DNA from: Calidifontimicrobium sp964618555
GTDB lineage: Bacteria > Pseudomonadota > Gammaproteobacteria > Burkholderiales > Burkholderiaceae_C
Assembly (NCBI GenBank): GCA_964618555.1
Contig: CAZUBF010000013.1
Coordinates: forward strand, 1 to 41,136
Length of the DNA: 41,136 nucleotides
Reading direction: 5' to 3'
Shown here: piece after piece, positions 38,066 to 41,136 of the stretch
Numbering within the stretch: the first letter of the stretch is position 1
Layout of the letters: each line of letters opens with the position of its first letter
The notes under the pieces: generated by a model
Databases searched by the model: none
Seen by the model: only the letters and a program-made list of their open reading frames with translations
Told to the model about the DNA's origin: nothing
Position numbers and translations under genes: made by a program

Positions 38066-39484
38066 ATGGACCTTCGCAGCTACATCGACTCGTGCGCCGC
38101 CGCCGGCGAGCTCCGGCGCGTCGCCGCCCCGGTCGACTGGAATCTCGAGATCTCGCACATCTCCAAGCTCGTCGAGGAGCGCAAAGGACCGGCGCTGCTG
38201 TTCGAGAACGTGCGCGGCTACGACACGCCGGTGTTCACCGGCGCCTTCGCGACCACCAAGCGGCTGGCGATCATGCTCGGGTTGCCGCACGGCAACACGC
38301 TGTGCGAGTCGGCGCAGGCGTGGATGAAGAAGAGCATCGGTGCCGAGGGGTTGATCAAGGCGCGGGAAGTCAAGGACGGCCCGGTGCTGGCCAACGTGCT
38401 CGAGGGCGACAAGGTCGACCTCAACATGTTCCCGGTGCCGCGCTTCTTCCCGCTCGACGGCGGACGCTACATCGGCACCACGGTGTTCGTCGTGCTCAAG
38501 GACCCCGAGACCGGCGAGACGAACCTGGGCACGTACCGCATGCAGATGCTCGACAACAAGACCTGCGGCGTGCAGATCCTGCCCGGCAAGCGCGGCGAGC
38601 GCATCATGAAGAAGTACGCCAAGCTCGGCAAGAAGATGCCGGCCGCGGCGGTGATCGGCTGCGACCCGCTGCTGTTCATGGCCGGCACGCTGATGCACAA
38701 GGGTGCGAGCGACTTCGACATCACCGGCACCGTGCGCGGCCAGCAGGCCGAGTACCTGATGGCGCCGCTGACCGGGCTGCCGGTGCCGGCCGGTGCCGAG
38801 ATCGTGCTCGAGGGCGAGATCGACCCGACGGCCTTCCGCCCCGAGGGCCCGTTCGCCGAATACACCGGCTACTACACCGACGAGCTGCACCACCCGATCC
38901 CGAAGCCGGCGCTCGAGGTCAAGCAGATCCTGCACCGCGACAAGCCGATCCTGTGGGCCACCGGCCAGGGCCGGCCGGTGACCGACGTGCACATGCTGCT
39001 CGCCTTCACGCGCACCGCGACGCTGTGGACCGAGCTCGAGAAGATGAAGATCCCGGGCATCCAGAACGTGTGCGTGCTGCCCGAGTCGGCCGGTCGCTTC
39101 TGGGCGGTGGTCTCGGTCAAGCAGGCGTACCCGGGGCACTCGCGCCAGGTCGCCGACGCGGTGATCGCGAGCAACACCGGCAGCTACGGCATCAAGGGCG
39201 TGATCACCGTCGACGAGGACATCGCCTCCGACGACCTGCAGCGCGTCGTCTGGGCGCTGTCGTGCCGCTACGACCCGATGCGCGGCACCGAGCTGATCAA
39301 GCGCGGCCGCTCGACCCCGCTCGACCCTTCGCTCGACCCGAGCGGCGACAAGCTGACCACGTCGCGCATCCTCATGGACGCGTGCATCCCCTACGAGTGG
39401 AAGCAGAAGCCCGTCGAGGCGCGACTCGACGAAGCGACGCTGGCGGCGATCGGCGCACGCTGGTCCGAGTTCGGCATCGACTGA
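38066..39484 (+). CDS. ppcB: Phenylphosphate carboxylase UbiD-family subunit (PpcB, beta)
   Basis: 472 residues, about 53 kDa, agreeing with the beta subunit of the Thauera enzyme. It is a UbiD-family protein: prenyl-FMN-site segment NLGTYRMQM (near 153-161) and the acid cluster EGPFAEYTGYY (near 262-272) are conserved. With PpcA it binds CO2 and the phenolate to make 4-hydroxybenzoate. Start ATG 38066 after GAGGACACCCC. A second UbiD-type gene starts at 40612. The alpha/beta naming is by size and order and could be exchanged. Confidence 0.9.
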   Translation: MDLRSYIDSCAAAGELRRVAAPVDWNLEISHISKLVEERKGPALLFENVRGYDTPVFTGAFATTKRLAIMLGLPHGNTLCESAQAWMKKSIGAEGLIKAREVKDGPVLANVLEGDKVDLNMFPVPRFFPLDGGRYIGTTVFVVLKDPETGETNLGTYRMQMLDNKTCGVQILPGKRGERIMKKYAKLGKKMPAAAVIGCDPLLFMAGTLMHKGASDFDITGTVRGQQAEYLMAPLTGLPVPAGAEIVLEGEIDPTAFRPEGPFAEYTGYYTDELHHPIPKPALEVKQILHRDKPILWATGQGRPVTDVHMLLAFTRTATLWTELEKMKIPGIQNVCVLPESAGRFWAVVSVKQAYPGHSRQVADAVIASNTGSYGIKGVITVDEDIASDDLQRVVWALSCRYDPMRGTELIKRGRSTPLDPSLDPSGDKLTTSRILMDACIPYEWKQKPVEARLDEATLAAIGARWSEFGID

Positions 39485-39494
39485 GGAGCACGCC

Positions 39495-40040
39495 GTGCCG
39501 ACCAAGAAGCCCCCCCCCGCCGACGCGTCGCCCTCGCCGCTCGCACGGCTGCTCGGCAGCCTGCCTTGCCCGCAGGGGCTGCTCGCAGTGCGCGCCGGCG
39601 ACGCCACCGACGTCGTCGCAGCGACCGCGATGTGGGTGTCGTACGACCCGGTCATCGTCGCCGTCTACCTGAAGCCGGGCAGCACGGCGCACCGGCTGGT
39701 CAACGAGGCGCGCCACTTCACGTTCAACGTGTCCGACGAGGCGCAGAACAAGGCGGCGCTGAAGGCCGGGTCGATCCGCGGCGGCGACGCGAGGAAGCTC
39801 GCCAAGGTCGGCCTGGCGCTGGAGACCGGCAGCGTGCCCAGTCCGCGCGTGGCCGGCTCGGCCGCGAGCTACGACTGCCGCGTGCTCAAGGTCGCCGCCT
39901 GCGGCGACCACGACCTGTTCCTCGGGCTGGTGCGCGACTGGAGCGTGCGCGACGGCGGCCGCCCGGTGGTGCGATTCGGCGGCGCCAGCCACGGCGTCGG
40001 TGCCGCGCTGCCGGGCCCGCCGGTGTCGTACCCGCACTGA
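39495..40040 (+). CDS. Flavin-reductase-like (FMN-binding split barrel) protein of the ppc operon
   Basis: 181 residues with a flavin reductase-like domain: TAMWVSYDPVIVAVYL, then HRLVNEARHFTFNVSDEAQ. The start is GTG 39495 after GAGGAGCACGCC. It matches none of the four named Ppc subunits (the gamma subunit is about 10 kDa). UbiD enzymes need prenylated FMN, so a role in supplying, reducing or holding flavin is reasonable, but this is inference. Codons 6-8 are a run of nine C (39510-39518), which would be prone to slippage and frameshift. No catalytic residues could be assigned. Confidence 0.8.
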   Translation: MPTKKPPPADASPSPLARLLGSLPCPQGLLAVRAGDATDVVAATAMWVSYDPVIVAVYLKPGSTAHRLVNEARHFTFNVSDEAQNKAALKAGSIRGGDARKLAKVGLALETGSVPSPRVAGSAASYDCRVLKVAACGDHDLFLGLVRDWSVRDGGRPVVRFGGASHGVGAALPGPPVSYPH

Positions 40041-40070
40041 TCCCTCCCCTCACCTGCACAGGAGTCCCGC

Positions 40071-40580
40071 ATGGACAAGGCCAAGGGCGTGAAGCTCGTG
40101 ATCCTCGACGTCGACGGCGTGATGACCGACGGACGCATCGTCATCGACGACAACGGACTCGAGCAGCGCAACTTCGACATCAAGGACGGCCTGGGCGTCG
40201 TCGCGCTGCAGATGACCGGCGTGGAAGTCGCGATCATCACGTCGAAGAAGTCCGGCTCGGTGCGCCACCGCGCCGAGGAACTGAAGATCAAGCGCTTCCA
40301 CGAGGGCATCAAGAAGAAGGTCGAGCCCTACGAGCAGATGCTCGCCGAGATCGGCATCGACGACGCGCAGGTCGCCTACGTCGGCGACGACCTCGTCGAC
40401 CTCGCGATGATGAAACGCGTCGGCCTGCCGATCGCGGTGGCCGACGCGGTCGACGAGGTGCGCGAGGCCGCCGCCTACGTCACGCGCGCGCGCGGCGGCC
40501 ACGGCGCCGTTCGCGAGGCCGCCGAGATGATCCTCAAGGCGCAGGGCAAGTGGGACGCGATCCTCGCCAAGATCGCCTGA
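40071..40580 (+). CDS. ppcD: Phenylphosphate carboxylase delta subunit (PpcD), HAD family
   Basis: 169 residues (about 18 kDa, as for the Thauera delta subunit). It is a KdsC-like HAD protein with nucleophile/acid Asp13 and Asp15 in ILDVDGVMTDG, the Ser/Thr motif IITSKKS, and the metal-binding YVGDDLVD near 106-113. In phenylphosphate carboxylase the delta subunit splits off phosphate to give an enzyme-bound phenolate, and is required for carboxylation of phenylphosphate but not for the CO2 exchange reaction. It lies between the flavin-reductase-like gene and ppcA with short gaps. A stray KDO 8-phosphate phosphatase is excluded by the context. Confidence 0.92.
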   Translation: MDKAKGVKLVILDVDGVMTDGRIVIDDNGLEQRNFDIKDGLGVVALQMTGVEVAIITSKKSGSVRHRAEELKIKRFHEGIKKKVEPYEQMLAEIGIDDAQVAYVGDDLVDLAMMKRVGLPIAVADAVDEVREAAAYVTRARGGHGAVREAAEMILKAQGKWDAILAKIA

Positions 40581-40611
40581 GCGAAGACCAACCCTTACCG
40601 AAGGAGCACGA

Positions 40612-41136
40612 GTGGCACCCCCCCGCAGCAACCGCGAATTCGTCGAAGCCTGCCTCGCCTCCGGCGACGCGGTGCGCATCGCCCAGCAGGTCGACTGGGA
40701 GAACGAGGCCGGCGCGATCGTGCGCCGCGTCTGCGAGCTCGCCGCGCCCGCGCCCTACATGGAGAGCATCAAGGACTACCCGGGCTTCCGCTACTTCGGC
40801 GCGCCGCTGTCGACCTACCGCCGCATGGCGATCTCGCTGGGCCTGCCTCCCGACACGTCGCTGCCCGAGCTCGGACGCATCTACCTCGAACGCACCAAGG
40901 GCGAGCCGATGGCACCGGTGATCGTCGACCGCAGCGACGCGCCGTGCAAGGAGAACATCCTGCGCGGCGCCGACGTCGACCTGTGCCGGCTGCCGGTGCC
41001 GCTGGTGCACGACGGCGACGGCGGGCGCTACGTCGGCACCTGGCACGCGGTGATCACCAAGCACCCTGTGCGCGGCGACGTCAACTGGGGCATGTACCGG
41101 CAGATGATGTTCGACGGCCGCACGATGTCGGGCGCG
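40612..41136 (+). CDS. ppcA: Phenylphosphate carboxylase UbiD-family subunit (PpcA, alpha), partial
   Basis: The frame from GTG 40612 (preceded by AAGGAGCACGA) stays open for 175 codons to the right edge. It is UbiD-like: an N-terminal domain with FRYFGAPLSTYRRMAISLGL, then VDLCRLPVPLVHDGDGGRYVG and the prenyl-FMN-site segment NWGMYRQMMFDGR near 160. It is distinct from the first UbiD protein in the operon, as expected for the alpha/beta pair. Codons 3-4 contain a run of seven C. The C-terminal two thirds, and probably ppcC and a UbiX-type gene, lie beyond the window. Confidence 0.88.
   Translation, partial: MAPPRSNREFVEACLASGDAVRIAQQVDWENEAGAIVRRVCELAAPAPYMESIKDYPGFRYFGAPLSTYRRMAISLGLPPDTSLPELGRIYLERTKGEPMAPVIVDRSDAPCKENILRGADVDLCRLPVPLVHDGDGGRYVGTWHAVITKHPVRGDVNWGMYRQMMFDGRTMSGA

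Overview
The window is very GC-rich, densely coded DNA from a denitrifying bacterium that degrades aromatics anaerobically, most likely a betaproteobacterium of the Burkholderiales/Rhodocyclales type. Reasons: a clade I (twin-arginine) nitrous oxide reductase, the UbiU/UbiV/UbiT proteins for oxygen-independent ubiquinone synthesis, gene sets matching the Thauera/Aromatoleum phenylacetyl-CoA, 4-hydroxybenzoyl-CoA and phenol-carboxylation enzymes, and hairpin-forming intergenic repeats of a kind common in Burkholderiales. No rRNA, tRNA, CRISPR array, transposase or integrase was seen.

Layout. (1) 1-7134: nosD (cut by the left edge), nosR and nosZ on the minus strand, diverging from a cytochrome c lipoprotein and an ApbE-type flavin transferase; an FNR/DNR-like box lies in the divergent gap. 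(2) 7222-11453: ubiU, ubiV, ubiT and a phenylpyruvate decarboxylase gene. (3) 11559-16654: a stand-alone CHAT protease-like gene, a small membrane protein, a MalT-type LuxR regulator, and a cysteine-free Rrf2 regulator coupled to a GNAT acetyltransferase. (4) 16819-31241: a ten-gene operon with no gap above 36 bases: FlK-type thioesterase, padBCD-like, phenylacetate-CoA ligase, hcrCAB (4-hydroxybenzoyl-CoA reductase), a fused NfnAB-like bifurcating flavoprotein, and a zinc-ribbon/rubrerythrin/aryl-CoA ligase fusion. (5) 31457-33660, minus: a PNPOx-like protein and an XylR/DmpR-type sigma-54 activator. (6) 33778-41136: two candidate activator sites, a sigma-54 promoter, and the phenol operon ppsA, ppsB, ppsC, ppcB, a flavin-reductase-like gene, ppcD and ppcA (cut by the right edge).

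How it fits together (inference). Phenol is phosphorylated (Pps), carboxylated to 4-hydroxybenzoate (Ppc), activated by a CoA ligase and reductively dehydroxylated by Hcr to benzoyl-CoA. Aromatic amino acids enter through phenylpyruvate decarboxylase, then phenylacetate, phenylacetyl-CoA and phenylglyoxylate (PadBCD). PadBCD delivers electrons to quinone, UbiUVT makes ubiquinone without oxygen, and NosR/NosZ is a terminal electron sink. The Nfn-like protein is a plausible source of low-potential electrons for Hcr.

The most unusual item is the predicted single protein (29100-31241) joining zinc ribbons, a rubrerythrin-like diiron domain and an aryl-CoA ligase. Other points of interest are the pairing of Hcr with a fused bifurcating transhydrogenase, the lone CHAT protein, and an ApbE homologue with altered metal-site residues.
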